Shown: positions 11,157-19,910, counted from the first letter of the stretch. The stretch: DNA of 64,000 bases from Bacteroides sp. (GCA_021202275.1 JAJQDI010000010.1:186001-250000), one strand, 5' to 3'. Numbers and translations are program-made. The notes: a model not told the origin generated them from the letters alone.

Positions 11157-12305
11157 ATGTTTTTTCCAACGAACTTGAAAAGATCTCCTGGCAACAAACC
11201 ACAGAAGAGATCTATACAAAAACCGGACAGGATGTAGAGCGGGCCCTGAGTAAGGAACACCGTACGATAGAAGACTTCAAAGCACTGATCTCTCCGGCGG
11301 CGGTTCCTTATCTGGAGCCCATGGCCCGACTGAGTCAGCAATATACCCGCGAACGGTTCGGTAAAACCATCTCCATGTACATCCCGCTCTATCTGACCAA
11401 TTCATGTACCAATTCCTGTATCTATTGCGGATTCAATCACCACAATCCCCTCCCTCGTACGATCCTGACTGAGGAGGAGATAGAAAATGAGTATAAAGCC
11501 ATTAAAAAAACTGGCCCCTTTTGATAATCTGTTGCTGGTGACAGGAGAGAACCCGGCCAAAGCAGGCGTACCTTACCTGCAACGTGCCCTGCGACTGGCA
11601 AAGCCTTACTTCTCGCACTTACAGATAGAAGTGATGCCTCTGAAAACAGAAGAATACAAACAACTTATCGACGCCGGGCTCAACGGCGTGATCTGCTTTC
11701 AGGAAACCTACAACCGGGAACGATATTCCATTTATCATCCGCGTGGCATGAAATCCAGGTTCGAATGGCGCGTCAACGGTTTTGATCGCATGGGGCAGGC
11801 AGGAGTACATAAGATCGGGCTAGGGGTACTGATCGGCCTGGAAGAGTGGCGCACCGATGTAACACTGATGGCCTGTCACCTGCGTTACCTACAGAAACAT
11901 TACTGGAAAACCCGATACAGTGTCAATTTTCCGCGGATGCGCCCTTCGGAAAATGGCGGATTCCAGCCGAATATAGTGATGAACGACCGCGAATTGGCAC
12001 AGCTGACTTTCGCCATGCGCATCTTCGACCGGGATGTAGACATCTCTTTTTCTACCCGGGAAAGTGCCCGGATACGTAATCACATGGCCACACTGGGAGT
12101 TACCAGCATGAGCGCAGAAAGCAAAACCGAACCTGGCGGATATTTCAGTTATCCACAGGCGTTGGAACAATTTCACGTCAGCGATGAACGGAAAGCCACC
12201 GAAGTTGAAAGAGATCTGAAACGCCTGGGTCTCGAACCGGTCTGGAAAGACTGGGACAGTGCTTTTGATACTTCGCCAATGAAAACCCCCAAATTTACGA
12301 TTTAA
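11157..12305 (+). pseudogene. thiH: ThiH tyrosine lyase, interrupted by two homopolymer frameshifts
   Basis: ThiH is a radical SAM enzyme that cleaves tyrosine to give dehydroglycine for ThiG. The reading is broken twice. The expected start ATG (11157) is followed by T6; the family start M-F-S-N-E-L needs T4 or T7 to join the frame S-N-E-L-E-K-I-S-W. That frame contains the cluster motif CTNSCIYCGFNHH and runs to AIKKTGPF, then hits TGA (11522-11524) at C4T4; dropping one C or T restores GPFDNLLLVTGE, the family sequence, which continues to 12305. Downstream residues are well conserved (NGVICFQETYN, VNFPRMRPSENGG). If real, de novo thiazole synthesis would be impaired. Homopolymer sequencing error is an alternative. 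The stop codon lies in a repeat motif. Confidence 0.85.
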
Positions 12306-12430
12306 CAAATTACGATTTACGATTGAAATCAGATAAAATTATCAATAAACTAATGATTTTCATGATGAAGGAATAAAGTGTACATCGTAATTGACTTCGT
12401 CGACCGTTGGTTCGTTCCATCGTAAATAAA
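12293..12430. repeat. Spacer bracketed by iterated TTTACGAT motifs (family A)
   Basis: Begins with AATTTACGATTTAAC and ATTACGATTTACGATTG (about 12293-12325) and ends with complementary ATCGTAAAT at 12419-12427. Inside are ATGAAGGAATAAA, shared with the spacers at 735 and 6735, and the motif GTAATTGACTTCGTCGACCG (12387-12406) followed by TTGGTTCG, found in reverse orientation at 19951. The thiH stop codon TAA is part of the first motif. No gene. Confidence 0.6.
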
Positions 12431-12447
12431 TTAATTCCTCTTATTGT

Positions 12448-13152
12448 ATGCAGACAGAAACACGTTACGACAGACAATTGATATTGCCGGAGATAGGCTC
12501 CGCGGGACAGAAAAGACTGCGCAATGCCCGCGTATTACTGGTAGGCGCGGGCGGATTGGGTTCCCCTGTTGCTCTCTATCTTACAGGTGCCGGAATAGGT
12601 ACACTCGGGCTGGTAGATGACGATAAAGTAAGTATCACCAATCTCCAGCGGCAGATCCTCTATACGGAAGCAGAAAGAGGCCAGAGCAAAGTCGGATGTG
12701 CGGCCCGCCGCCTTCGCGCACTCAACAGTGACGTAAACATCATGACCCATAACGAACGATTCACTGCGGAGAACGCCCTAAGGTTGCTGGGCGACTATGA
12801 TCTGGTAGTAGATGGCTGCGACAACTTTACTACCCGCTACCTGATACAGGATACAGCCTCTGCCCTGGACAAGCCTTATGTATATGGGGCTATCCGCGCG
12901 TTTGAAGGCCAGGTATCGGTTTTCAACTACCCCGACAACCGATACTCCTACCGGGATCTCTTTCCCGACGAAGAAGAAATGATCAGTATGCCCCCTCCTC
13001 CGAAGGGAGTAATGGGCATTACTCCCGGCATTGTAGGCTGTGTAGAAGCAACGGAAGTGATCAAGATCATCTGCGGATTCGGAGAAGTCCTCTCCGGAAA
13101 ACTATGGACCATCGACCTCCGGAGCATGCAATCTAACATTATTTCACTTTAA
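12448..13152 (+). CDS. thiF: ThiF-like adenylyltransferase (HesA/MoeB/ThiF family)
   Basis: A 234-residue E1-like enzyme expected to adenylate the ThiS C-terminus. The Rossmann glycine motif GAGGLGSPVA and the Asp-rich LVDDDKVSITNLQRQILY with its Arg finger are intact, as is DGCDNFTTRY. The paired CxxC zinc cysteines of MoeB and Escherichia coli ThiF are absent: the usual CYRCLFP position reads YSYRDLFP, and only one Cys remains in the later region (GIVGCVEATE). Loss of this zinc site is inferred, not a truncation, since length and C-terminus look complete. It follows thiH after a repeat-containing gap of 142 bp. Specificity for ThiS is inferred from context. Confidence 0.9.
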   Translation: MQTETRYDRQLILPEIGSAGQKRLRNARVLLVGAGGLGSPVALYLTGAGIGTLGLVDDDKVSITNLQRQILYTEAERGQSKVGCAARRLRALNSDVNIMTHNERFTAENALRLLGDYDLVVDGCDNFTTRYLIQDTASALDKPYVYGAIRAFEGQVSVFNYPDNRYSYRDLFPDEEEMISMPPPPKGVMGITPGIVGCVEATEVIKIICGFGEVLSGKLWTIDLRSMQSNIISL

Positions 13153-13179
13153 ACGTTAGCAATCCATAGAGTTAATTTG

Positions 13180-13187
13180 TAACTTTG
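13180..13187 (+). promoter_or_regulatory. -7 box for the second thiamine phosphate synthase homologue
   Basis: TAACTTTG, a full match to TAnnTTTG, 24 nt before the next start codon. It suggests transcription independent of the TPP riboswitch. No clear -33 element. Confidence 0.5.
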
Positions 13188-13211
13188 TTACAGTTATAGT
13201 TCGGAACCATC

Positions 13212-13820
13212 ATGAAACTGATCGTTATAACCACTCCTACTTTCTTTGTGGAAGAGGATAAGATCATCACTGCTTTGTTCGAAGAGGGACTGGATATTCT
13301 TCATTTGCGCAAGCCGGAGACTCCTGCCATCTATTCGGAAAGACTGCTTACGCTTATCCCCGAAAAATACCACCGACGCATTGTGACACACGAACATTTC
13401 TATATGAAAAAGGAGTTTAATCTGATGGGCATTCATCTCAATATGCGCAACCCCAACGCACCTCACGATTATTCGGGACACCTGAGTTGTTCCTGCCATT
13501 TGTTTGATGAAGTCGTACACAAGAGACAGTTTTACGATTATGTATTTCTAAGTCCGATCTATGACAGTATATCCAAGGTCAACTATTACTCCACATATAC
13601 CCCCGAACAACTGCGGGAAGGTGCCCGCCACGGTATCATCGACCAGAACGTAATGGCACTGGGAGGAGTGAACGCGGACAATATCATGGAAATCAAAGAT
13701 TTCGGATTTGGTGGAGCAGTGATCCTGGGCGACCTGTGGAACCGGTTTGATATCTGTAACGATCAGGATTTCCGCAGCTTGATCGAACATTTCAAGCTAC
13801 TTAAAGAACTGGCGGATTGA
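13212..13820 (+). CDS. ThiE/TenI-like thiamine phosphate synthase homologue
   Basis: 202 residues of the ThiE/TenI barrel family. Seen: ILHLRKPET near the N-terminus (ThiE has LRxKD/E), HLSCSCHLFDEV, YVFLSPIYDSISK, VMALGGVNADNI and GGAVILGDLW. The diphosphate/Mg residues are less complete than in the operon ThiE, so it may be a TenI-like aminase-type or salvage protein instead of a synthase. It has its own -7 box 24 nt upstream, unlike the rest of the cluster. Such a second copy next to thiF is common in Bacteroidales thi clusters, but its reaction is not established from sequence. Confidence 0.8.
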   Translation: MKLIVITTPTFFVEEDKIITALFEEGLDILHLRKPETPAIYSERLLTLIPEKYHRRIVTHEHFYMKKEFNLMGIHLNMRNPNAPHDYSGHLSCSCHLFDEVVHKRQFYDYVFLSPIYDSISKVNYYSTYTPEQLREGARHGIIDQNVMALGGVNADNIMEIKDFGFGGAVILGDLWNRFDICNDQDFRSLIEHFKLLKELAD

Positions 13821-13900
13821 GTTCCGGGGTTTTTCCGTTCTCTACGCCTTTCTATAGAAGAATGATTTTTCTTCGCATCTCCCTTTTTGCATGTACACGC

Positions 13901-13988
13901 GTCCACTCCGGCAAATGCACCTCTCAACTTCAGTAAACTGACCGCTCAACTCCGGCAAACTGACCGCTGTGTTTCAGTAGCCAAAACG
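13901..13988. repeat. Four degenerate 22-bp tandem units
   Basis: Units at 13901-13922, 13923-13944, 13945-13966 and 13967-13988. The two central units differ at only four positions and read CTCAACTyCrGyAAACTGAC followed by CG; the outer two are more diverged. The spacing is exactly 22 bp. The rest of 13821-14436 is AT- and T-rich, with no credible gene. Confidence 0.7.
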
Positions 13989-14245
13989 CAGTATTTATTT
14001 CCGGCTCATACCCTTCTGTTTACCCGATCTGTTTGCTCTCTATAATACCGCAAAGATTTCTTGCCAGGATGAAAAAACAGTTGAGTACTCCGTAAAAAAT
14101 ACCAACATCATCGATCCCTTCTTTTTTCCTTTCGTCAGTCCTTCTGCTTTTCTGTGAAGAAAAGCATTTATTTTATTCTGGTTTGATTTGTTTTATTCTG
14201 TTTTACTTTACTTTTCTTTATTTTACTTTGTGGCATTCTTTCCTG

Positions 14246-14333
14246 TTTCAGGGTAGTTTCTTCCGAAAATCAGGAGTTTCTTCCCGTTTTAAGGTAGTTA
14301 TTTCCCAAATTCAGGAAATAACTACCTTAAATA
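14246..14333. repeat. 21-22-bp units ending in an 18-bp perfect palindrome
   Basis: GGTAGTTTCTTCC, GGAGTTTCTTCC and GGTAGTTATTTCC follow each other at about 21-bp steps. The last forms a perfect inverted repeat: TTTAAGGTAGTTATTTCC (14288-14305), an 8-nt loop, then GGAAATAACTACCTTAAA (14314-14331). It lies about 100 bp beyond the ppdK terminator and no gene is next to it on the left for 400 bp. Confidence 0.7.
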
Positions 14334-14436
14334 ACAGAATTCGTCGCATACAAAAAAACGTCTTATCAGTGATATGAATACCGGAAATTAACTGAAAACT
14401 TTCCCACATACAAACAAACGGAAATCATTCTTTCAT

Positions 14437-14468
14437 AAAAAAAGCCCTCCATATCCTGGAGAGCTTTT
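14437..14468 (-). terminator. Intrinsic terminator of ppdK
   Basis: On the minus strand AAAGCTCTCC pairs with GGAGGGCTTT (one wobble) around a short loop and runs into TTTTTTT. It lies 21 nt after the ppdK stop codon. Confidence 0.85.
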
Positions 14469-14489
14469 CGCTTATATTTACAGTAGAGA

Positions 14490-17216
14490 CTACTCTTGTT
14501 CTTCAATCGCTGCCTGTGCCGCCGCCAATCTGGCAATAGGCACACGGAACGGAGAACAGCTTACATAGTTGAGACCTACCTGATGGCAGAACTTCACAGA
14601 CGAAGGCTCACCACCGTGTTCACCACAAATACCACACTTCAGATCGGTACGGATCGCACGTCCTTTCTCCGTAGCCATACGTACAAGCTGTCCTACTCCA
14701 TTCTGGTCCAGTACCTGGAACGGATCTACTTTCAGGATCTTCTTTTCGAGATAAATAGGCAGGAACGAAGCAATATCATCGCGTGAATAGCCGAAAGTCA
14801 TCTGAGTCAGGTCGTTTGTTCCGAAGGAGAAGAACTCGGCCGAAGAAGCGATGCGATCGGCAGTCAGCGCCGCGCGGGGTATCTCGATCATGGTACCCAC
14901 TTTATAGTCGATACGATCGCCTACCTCAGCAAATAATTTTTCAGCTTCATCGCGGATCACTTTCTCCTGTTCTTTAAACTCATACAGGATACCGGTCAAC
15001 GGCACCATGATCTCCGGAAGAGTGTCTATGCCCTCCTTCTTCAATTCCAGGGCAGCCCCCAGGATGGCCCGGGTCTGCATCTGTGTGATCTCCGGATAGG
15101 TATTTCCCAGACGGCAACCGCGGTGTCCGAGCATGGGGTTATGCTCACATAAAGACTCTACGCGCTGCTGGATATATTGCAGGCTGACTCCCATAGAATC
15201 CGCCATTTCCTGTTGTCCTTTCAGATCGTGGGGTACAAACTCATGCAAAGGAGGATCCAGCAGACGCACCGTCACCGGACAGCCCGCCATCGCTTTGAAG
15301 ATCCCTTTGAAATCACTCTGCTGGTAAGGCAGGATCTTGGCAAGGGCTTTCTGGCGACCTTCGGCATCCTCTGCCAGGATCATCTCACGCATGGCTTTGA
15401 TCTTGTCTCCCTCGAAGAACATGTGTTCCGTGCGGCAAAGACCGATACCCACAGCACCAAAATCACGTGCCACCCGGGCATCGTGCGGAGTGTCGGCATT
15501 GGTACGTACCTGCAACCGGGTATATTTGTCAGCCAGTTTCATCAGTTCGGCAAAGTCATCAGACAATTCTGCCGCCTGAGTTTCTACTTTACCGTTGTAT
15601 ACCTCTCCGGTAGTACCGTTGAGCGAAATATAATCTCCTTCTTTCAAAGTGATACCGTCTATCTCCACGGTACGGTTCTTATAATCTATATTCAGGGCAC
15701 CCGCTCCCGATACACAGCATTTACCCATGCCACGGGCCACTACCGCCGCGTGCGACGTCATACCCCCGCGGGCAGTCAGGATACCTTCCGCCACCTGCAT
15801 ACCTGCCAGGTCTTCGGGAGAAGTCTCGATACGCACCATGATCACTTTCTTACCCGCTTCGTGCCATTCCGAAGCATCGTCGGCAAAAAATACGATCTGT
15901 CCGGTAGCTGCTCCCGGCGAAGCAGGCAGACCACGCGTCAGCACACTGGCTTTCTTCAACGCATCTTTATCGAATACCGGGTGGAGCAATTCGTCCAATT
16001 TATTTGGTTCGATACGCAACAGCGCAGTCTTCTCATCGATCTTCCCTTCGCGCAGCAGATCCATAGCGATCTTCACCATAGCGGCACCTGTGCGTTTTCC
16101 GTTACGGGTCTGCAGGAACCAGAGCTTGCCTTCCTGTACGGTGAACTCCATATCCTGCATATCTTTGTAATGATCTTCCAGTTTCGCTTGCAGACGATCC
16201 AGTTCCTGATAGATCTCAGGCATAGCCTCTTCCATTGACGGATATTTGGCAGCGCGTTCCTCTTCACTCACACAAGCCAGTTCTGCCCAGCGCTGCGATC
16301 CGATCTTGGTGATCTGCTGCGGTGTACGGATACCCGCTACCACATCTTCTCCCTGAGCATTGATCAGGTACTCACCGTTGAACAGGTCTTCTCCGGTACC
16401 TGCGTCGCGCGAGAAACAAACTCCGGTTGCCGAGGTCTCGCCCATATTACCAAACACCATAGCCTGCACATTCACAGCAGTGCCCCACTCCGCAGGGATC
16501 CCTTCCATTTTCCTGTAGAGGATAGCACGCTCATTCATCCAGGAGTTGAACACCGCGCAAACAGCTCCCCAGAGCTGTTCATAGGCAGAGGTCGGAAAAT
16601 CTCTTCCGGTCTGCTCTTTCACCGCCGCCTTGAATCTGGCCACCAGTTCTTTGAGATCATCCACAGACAGTTCATTGTCCTGCTCCACACCTTTCTCGTG
16701 TTTCACCTCTTCGATGATCTTCTCAAACGGATCAATATCTTCTTTATTGGTAGGTTTCATACCCAGCACCACATCTCCATACATCTGTACGAAACGACGG
16801 TAAGAGTCCCACGCGAAACGGGCATTTCCAGTCTTACGGATCAGTCCCTCTACCACTTCGTCGTTCAATCCCAGATTGAGAATGGTATCCATCATACCTG
16901 GCATAGAGGCACGCGCTCCCGAACGTACGGAGACAAGCAACGGATTTTCTACATCCCCGAATTTGGAGCGCATCAATCCTTCTACCTGTGCTATAGCTTT
17001 TTCGACTTCGTCTTTCAGAAGGGCTACCACCTTGTCTTCTCCCAGTTCGTAATACTCACTACATACCTCTGTGGTAATGGTGAAGCCCGGAGGTACAGGG
17101 ACACCGATCAGGTTCATTTCGGCAAGGTTGGCACCTTTACCGCCCAATAAGTTTTTCATGCTGGCCTTTCCTTCTGCCTGGCCGTTGCCAAAGGTGTAAA
17201 CTCTTTTTTTGTCCAT
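14490..17216 (-). CDS. ppdK: Pyruvate, phosphate dikinase
   Basis: A complete 908-residue enzyme catalysing the reversible conversion of PEP, AMP and diphosphate to pyruvate, ATP and phosphate; in anaerobic Bacteroidales it often serves glycolysis with diphosphate recovery. Domain order is visible: N-terminal ATP-grasp (KNLLGGKGANLAEM, SVRSGARASMPGMMDTILN), central phosphohistidine domain with TSHAAVVARGMGKCCVSG, and the C-terminal PEP/pyruvate barrel with GIGLCRTEHMFF, FGTNDLTQMTFG and the catalytic Cys in KCGICGEHGGEP. Length is standard. Promoter elements lie 87 nt upstream and a strong terminator follows, so it is a single-gene unit. Confidence 0.98.
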   Translation of the reverse strand: MDKKRVYTFGNGQAEGKASMKNLLGGKGANLAEMNLIGVPVPPGFTITTEVCSEYYELGEDKVVALLKDEVEKAIAQVEGLMRSKFGDVENPLLVSVRSGARASMPGMMDTILNLGLNDEVVEGLIRKTGNARFAWDSYRRFVQMYGDVVLGMKPTNKEDIDPFEKIIEEVKHEKGVEQDNELSVDDLKELVARFKAAVKEQTGRDFPTSAYEQLWGAVCAVFNSWMNERAILYRKMEGIPAEWGTAVNVQAMVFGNMGETSATGVCFSRDAGTGEDLFNGEYLINAQGEDVVAGIRTPQQITKIGSQRWAELACVSEEERAAKYPSMEEAMPEIYQELDRLQAKLEDHYKDMQDMEFTVQEGKLWFLQTRNGKRTGAAMVKIAMDLLREGKIDEKTALLRIEPNKLDELLHPVFDKDALKKASVLTRGLPASPGAATGQIVFFADDASEWHEAGKKVIMVRIETSPEDLAGMQVAEGILTARGGMTSHAAVVARGMGKCCVSGAGALNIDYKNRTVEIDGITLKEGDYISLNGTTGEVYNGKVETQAAELSDDFAELMKLADKYTRLQVRTNADTPHDARVARDFGAVGIGLCRTEHMFFEGDKIKAMREMILAEDAEGRQKALAKILPYQQSDFKGIFKAMAGCPVTVRLLDPPLHEFVPHDLKGQQEMADSMGVSLQYIQQRVESLCEHNPMLGHRGCRLGNTYPEITQMQTRAILGAALELKKEGIDTLPEIMVPLTGILYEFKEQEKVIRDEAEKLFAEVGDRIDYKVGTMIEIPRAALTADRIASSAEFFSFGTNDLTQMTFGYSRDDIASFLPIYLEKKILKVDPFQVLDQNGVGQLVRMATEKGRAIRTDLKCGICGEHGGEPSSVKFCHQVGLNYVSCSPFRVPIARLAAAQAAIEEQE

Positions 17217-17302
17217 AATATGTGTTTAAAGTTATGTGAGAACCCACCCTCTTTTCTCGGATAAAGCGAACCGGGTTCCTGGTTAGTGATTTTTTCTGAA
17301 CG

Positions 17303-17332
17303 CAAATCTAAGTCTTTTTGAGAAACTTCAAA
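17303..17332 (-). promoter_or_regulatory. Promoter of ppdK (-7 and -33 elements)
   Basis: On the minus strand -33 TTTG (17332-17329) and -7 TAGATTTG (17310-17303), spacer 18 bp, close to the Bacteroidota consensus of 19-21. The predicted leader is about 80 nt. Confidence 0.6.
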
Positions 17333-17424
17333 ATAAATACAACGAAATATTTACACACAAAATGCAATTTACACATTGCAAAATTAAATTGGTAAGAAAT
17401 CGACAGATTTCCGGCAAAAATGCT

Positions 17425-17432
17425 TATTTTTG
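17425..17432 (+). promoter_or_regulatory. -7 box upstream of the rRNA methyltransferase
   Basis: TATTTTTG matches TAnnTTTG fully and lies 28 nt before the GTG at 17461. It supports that start, since a start at 17362 would lie upstream of the promoter. Confidence 0.5.
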
Positions 17433-17460
17433 CATCAGAATTTATTATACTGGTGTAAAA

Positions 17461-18879
17461 GTGTCAAGAAAGAGAAAAGAAATTCCCTTGTTAGAGAACG
17501 TAACGATCACGGATGTGGCTGCCGAAGGCAAAGCAATTGCCAGGATAGATGATCTGGTGATCTTTGTTCCTTATGTAGTTCCCGGAGATGTGGTGGATCT
17601 GCAGATCAAGCGGAAGAAAAATAAATACGCGGAGGCAGAAGCCGTCCGGATACATACATATTCCCCGCGACGCGCGGTCCCCTTCTGCCAGCACTACGGG
17701 GTGTGCGGAGGTTGCAAATGGCAGGTACTCCCTTACGAAGAGCAGATCCGCTACAAACAGAAACAGGTGACAGACAATCTGACACGTATCGGCAAGATCG
17801 ACTTGCCTCCTATATCCCCGATCCTGGGATCGGAAGAGACCACTTTCTATCGCAACAAGCTGGAATTTACCTTTTCCAACAAACGCTGGCTCACCTACGA
17901 GGAAGTGAAGCAACAGGTGAAATACGACCAGATGAACGCCGTAGGTTTTCATATACCAGGGGCTTTTGACAAAGTGCTTGATATCGAGAAATGCTGGCTT
18001 CAGGACGATGTATCCAACCGCATCCGCAATGCCGTACGTCAATACGCCTACGATCACAACTATACCTTCTTCGACCTGCGCAGCCAGGAAGGGATGCTGC
18101 GCAACATGATCATCCGCACTTCTACCACCGGAGAGTTGATGGTGATCCTGATATGTAAGATCGCCGAAGAAGCAGAGATGGAACCTTTCCGGCAGATGCT
18201 TCAGTTTATCGCGGACAGTTTTCCGGAGATCACTTCGCTGCTCTATATTGTCAACAACAAAGCCAATGATACCATTACCGATCGCGAAGTGCTGGTATTC
18301 AAAGGCAACGATCATATTTTTGAAGAGATGGAGGGACTCCGGTTCAAGATCGGTCCGAAGTCTTTTTACCAGACGAATTCGCGCCAGGCCTATAACCTGT
18401 ACAAGGTGACGCGGGAATTTGCCGGACTCACCGGAAATGAACTGGTCTATGACCTGTATACCGGCACGGGAACCATTGCCAACTTTGTGGCAGGCAACGC
18501 ACGGCAGGTGATCGGCATCGAATATGTGCCCGAAGCGATAGAGGATGCCAAAGTAAATTCACAGATAAACGGCATTACCAATACGCTTTTCTTTGCCGGA
18601 GATATGAAAGACATACTGACCGATTCTTTCATTGAGGAATATGGCCGTCCGGATGTGATCATTACCGACCCTCCCCGTGCCGGAATGCACGGCGACGTGG
18701 TAGAGGTGATCCTGAAAGCCCGTCCGCAACGGATTGTGTATGTCAGTTGCAACCCGGCTACCCAGGCACGTGACCTGGCGCTGCTGGATATTGACTATGA
18801 GGTGAAGGCCGTGCAACCTGTAGATATGTTCCCCCACACCCATCATGTGGAAAATGTGTTACTGCTACAACTCAGATAA
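17461..18879 (+). CDS. rlmD: 23S rRNA (uracil-5-)-methyltransferase, RlmD/RumA type
   Basis: 472 residues from the GTG start. The enzyme makes m5U in 23S rRNA using SAM. Domains: an N-terminal TRAM domain (IPLLENVTITDVAAEGKAIA onward) that binds RNA; the iron-sulfur motif CQHYGVCGGC with a later Cys, as in RumA; the SAM site DLYTGTGTIANF; TDPPRAG; and the catalytic Cys in YVSCNPATQARDL. The GTG was chosen over an ATG 99 nt upstream because the -7 box lies between them and the family starts near here. Whether it modifies U1939 or another site cannot be told from sequence. Confidence 0.93.
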   Translation: MSRKRKEIPLLENVTITDVAAEGKAIARIDDLVIFVPYVVPGDVVDLQIKRKKNKYAEAEAVRIHTYSPRRAVPFCQHYGVCGGCKWQVLPYEEQIRYKQKQVTDNLTRIGKIDLPPISPILGSEETTFYRNKLEFTFSNKRWLTYEEVKQQVKYDQMNAVGFHIPGAFDKVLDIEKCWLQDDVSNRIRNAVRQYAYDHNYTFFDLRSQEGMLRNMIIRTSTTGELMVILICKIAEEAEMEPFRQMLQFIADSFPEITSLLYIVNNKANDTITDREVLVFKGNDHIFEEMEGLRFKIGPKSFYQTNSRQAYNLYKVTREFAGLTGNELVYDLYTGTGTIANFVAGNARQVIGIEYVPEAIEDAKVNSQINGITNTLFFAGDMKDILTDSFIEEYGRPDVIITDPPRAGMHGDVVEVILKARPQRIVYVSCNPATQARDLALLDIDYEVKAVQPVDMFPHTHHVENVLLLQLR

Positions 18880-18886
18880 TTTACTT

Positions 18887-18943
18887 ATTTACGATTTACG
18901 GTTCACATGATAGGATGGAAACAGAAGACGTAAATCGTAAATT
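18887..18943. repeat. Short inverted TTTACGAT pair (family A)
   Basis: ATTTACGATTTACG (18888-18901 region) faces GTAAATCGTAAAT (about 18930-18942) across 29 nt, so the two can pair. It fills the gap between the methyltransferase and pseudouridine synthase genes. Confidence 0.65.
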
Positions 18944-18959
18944 CAAAAAAACGTATCAG

Positions 18960-19910
18960 ATGAAGAAACCCAGACAAACGGCAAGAGCCCGTACCCAATA
19001 TACCAATTACCCTGTCCGGACCGCTATGGAACTCATGGATTTCCTGGCTGCCAAAATGCCGGATGCCAGCCGCAACAAACTCAAACTGTTGCTGAGTAAA
19101 CGCGTTGTCTATGTAGATCATGTGATCACTACACAGTACAACTTCCCGTTGAAACCGGGGATGCTGGTACAGATCAGCAAAGAAAAAGGCAAGAAAGAGT
19201 TTCACAGCAACTATATGCAACTGCTCTACGAAGACGCGTATCTGCTGGTTATCAACAAAAAAGAGAACCTGCCTTCTACCGCCGGAAAAGGAAGAGAACG
19301 CACTACTCTGTCGATCCTGAGAGAGTATGTACAACGGTCCGGAAAAGAACGACGGGTATATCCGGTGCAGAAATTGGATCGTGATGCGTCAGGGATCATG
19401 ATCTACGCCAAAGACGAGAAGACACAAAAGAAACTACAGGAATACTGGCAGAGGTCTGTACAGGAGTACAAATTTACATGTGTGGTCAGAGGAGAGCTGG
19501 AACAGGAATCAGGTACTATATTCTCCTGGGTAACGGACGATCAGATATATGTTAGTCATTCCACAAGTGCCCTGGGAGGAGGAGACGATAAAGCCATCAC
19601 CCGTTACAAACGGATCAAAATAACCAATAACCTCTCTATGGTGGAATTACACCCACAGGATGTACGTAAGAATCAGGTTCGCCTGCACATGAACGATCTG
19701 GGCCATCCGATCGTAGGAGATATACGCTACGATCCCGAAGCCCAAAGCACGCAAAGACTGGCGCTGCACGGGTTCCGTCTGATCTTCCAGCATCCGGTAA
19801 CCGGAGAGAGAATGAAATTTGAAACCCCTTATCCGGAAAGTTTCCGCAAAATGGTGGCACGGCCTGTAAAAAAAGAGGAGAAAAGTGAAGAAGGAGCTTC
19901 TTCACTTTAA
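18960..19910 (+). CDS. RluA-family pseudouridine synthase
   Basis: 316 residues. Converts uridine to pseudouridine in rRNA or tRNA. An S4-like N-terminal domain is visible (RNKLKLLLSKRVVYVDHVIT to PGMLVQISKEK), followed by the catalytic domain with LLYEDAYLLVINK, the catalytic Asp motif VQKLDRDASGIMIYAK (LDRD), and the C-terminal VELHPQDVRKNQVRLHMNDLGHPIVGD and RLALHGFRLIFQHPVTGE. The start was taken at MKKPRQTARA; an ATG 45 nt upstream lies in a repeat. The target uridine cannot be inferred. A 12-bp hairpin overlaps its last codons. Confidence 0.92.
   Translation: MKKPRQTARARTQYTNYPVRTAMELMDFLAAKMPDASRNKLKLLLSKRVVYVDHVITTQYNFPLKPGMLVQISKEKGKKEFHSNYMQLLYEDAYLLVINKKENLPSTAGKGRERTTLSILREYVQRSGKERRVYPVQKLDRDASGIMIYAKDEKTQKKLQEYWQRSVQEYKFTCVVRGELEQESGTIFSWVTDDQIYVSHSTSALGGGDDKAITRYKRIKITNNLSMVELHPQDVRKNQVRLHMNDLGHPIVGDIRYDPEAQSTQRLALHGFRLIFQHPVTGERMKFETPYPESFRKMVARPVKKEEKSEEGASSL

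Noticed and set aside
14183..14377. 64-codon frame in the ppdK spacer
   Set aside because: Poly-T derived, overlaps the palindrome; no homologue-like features.
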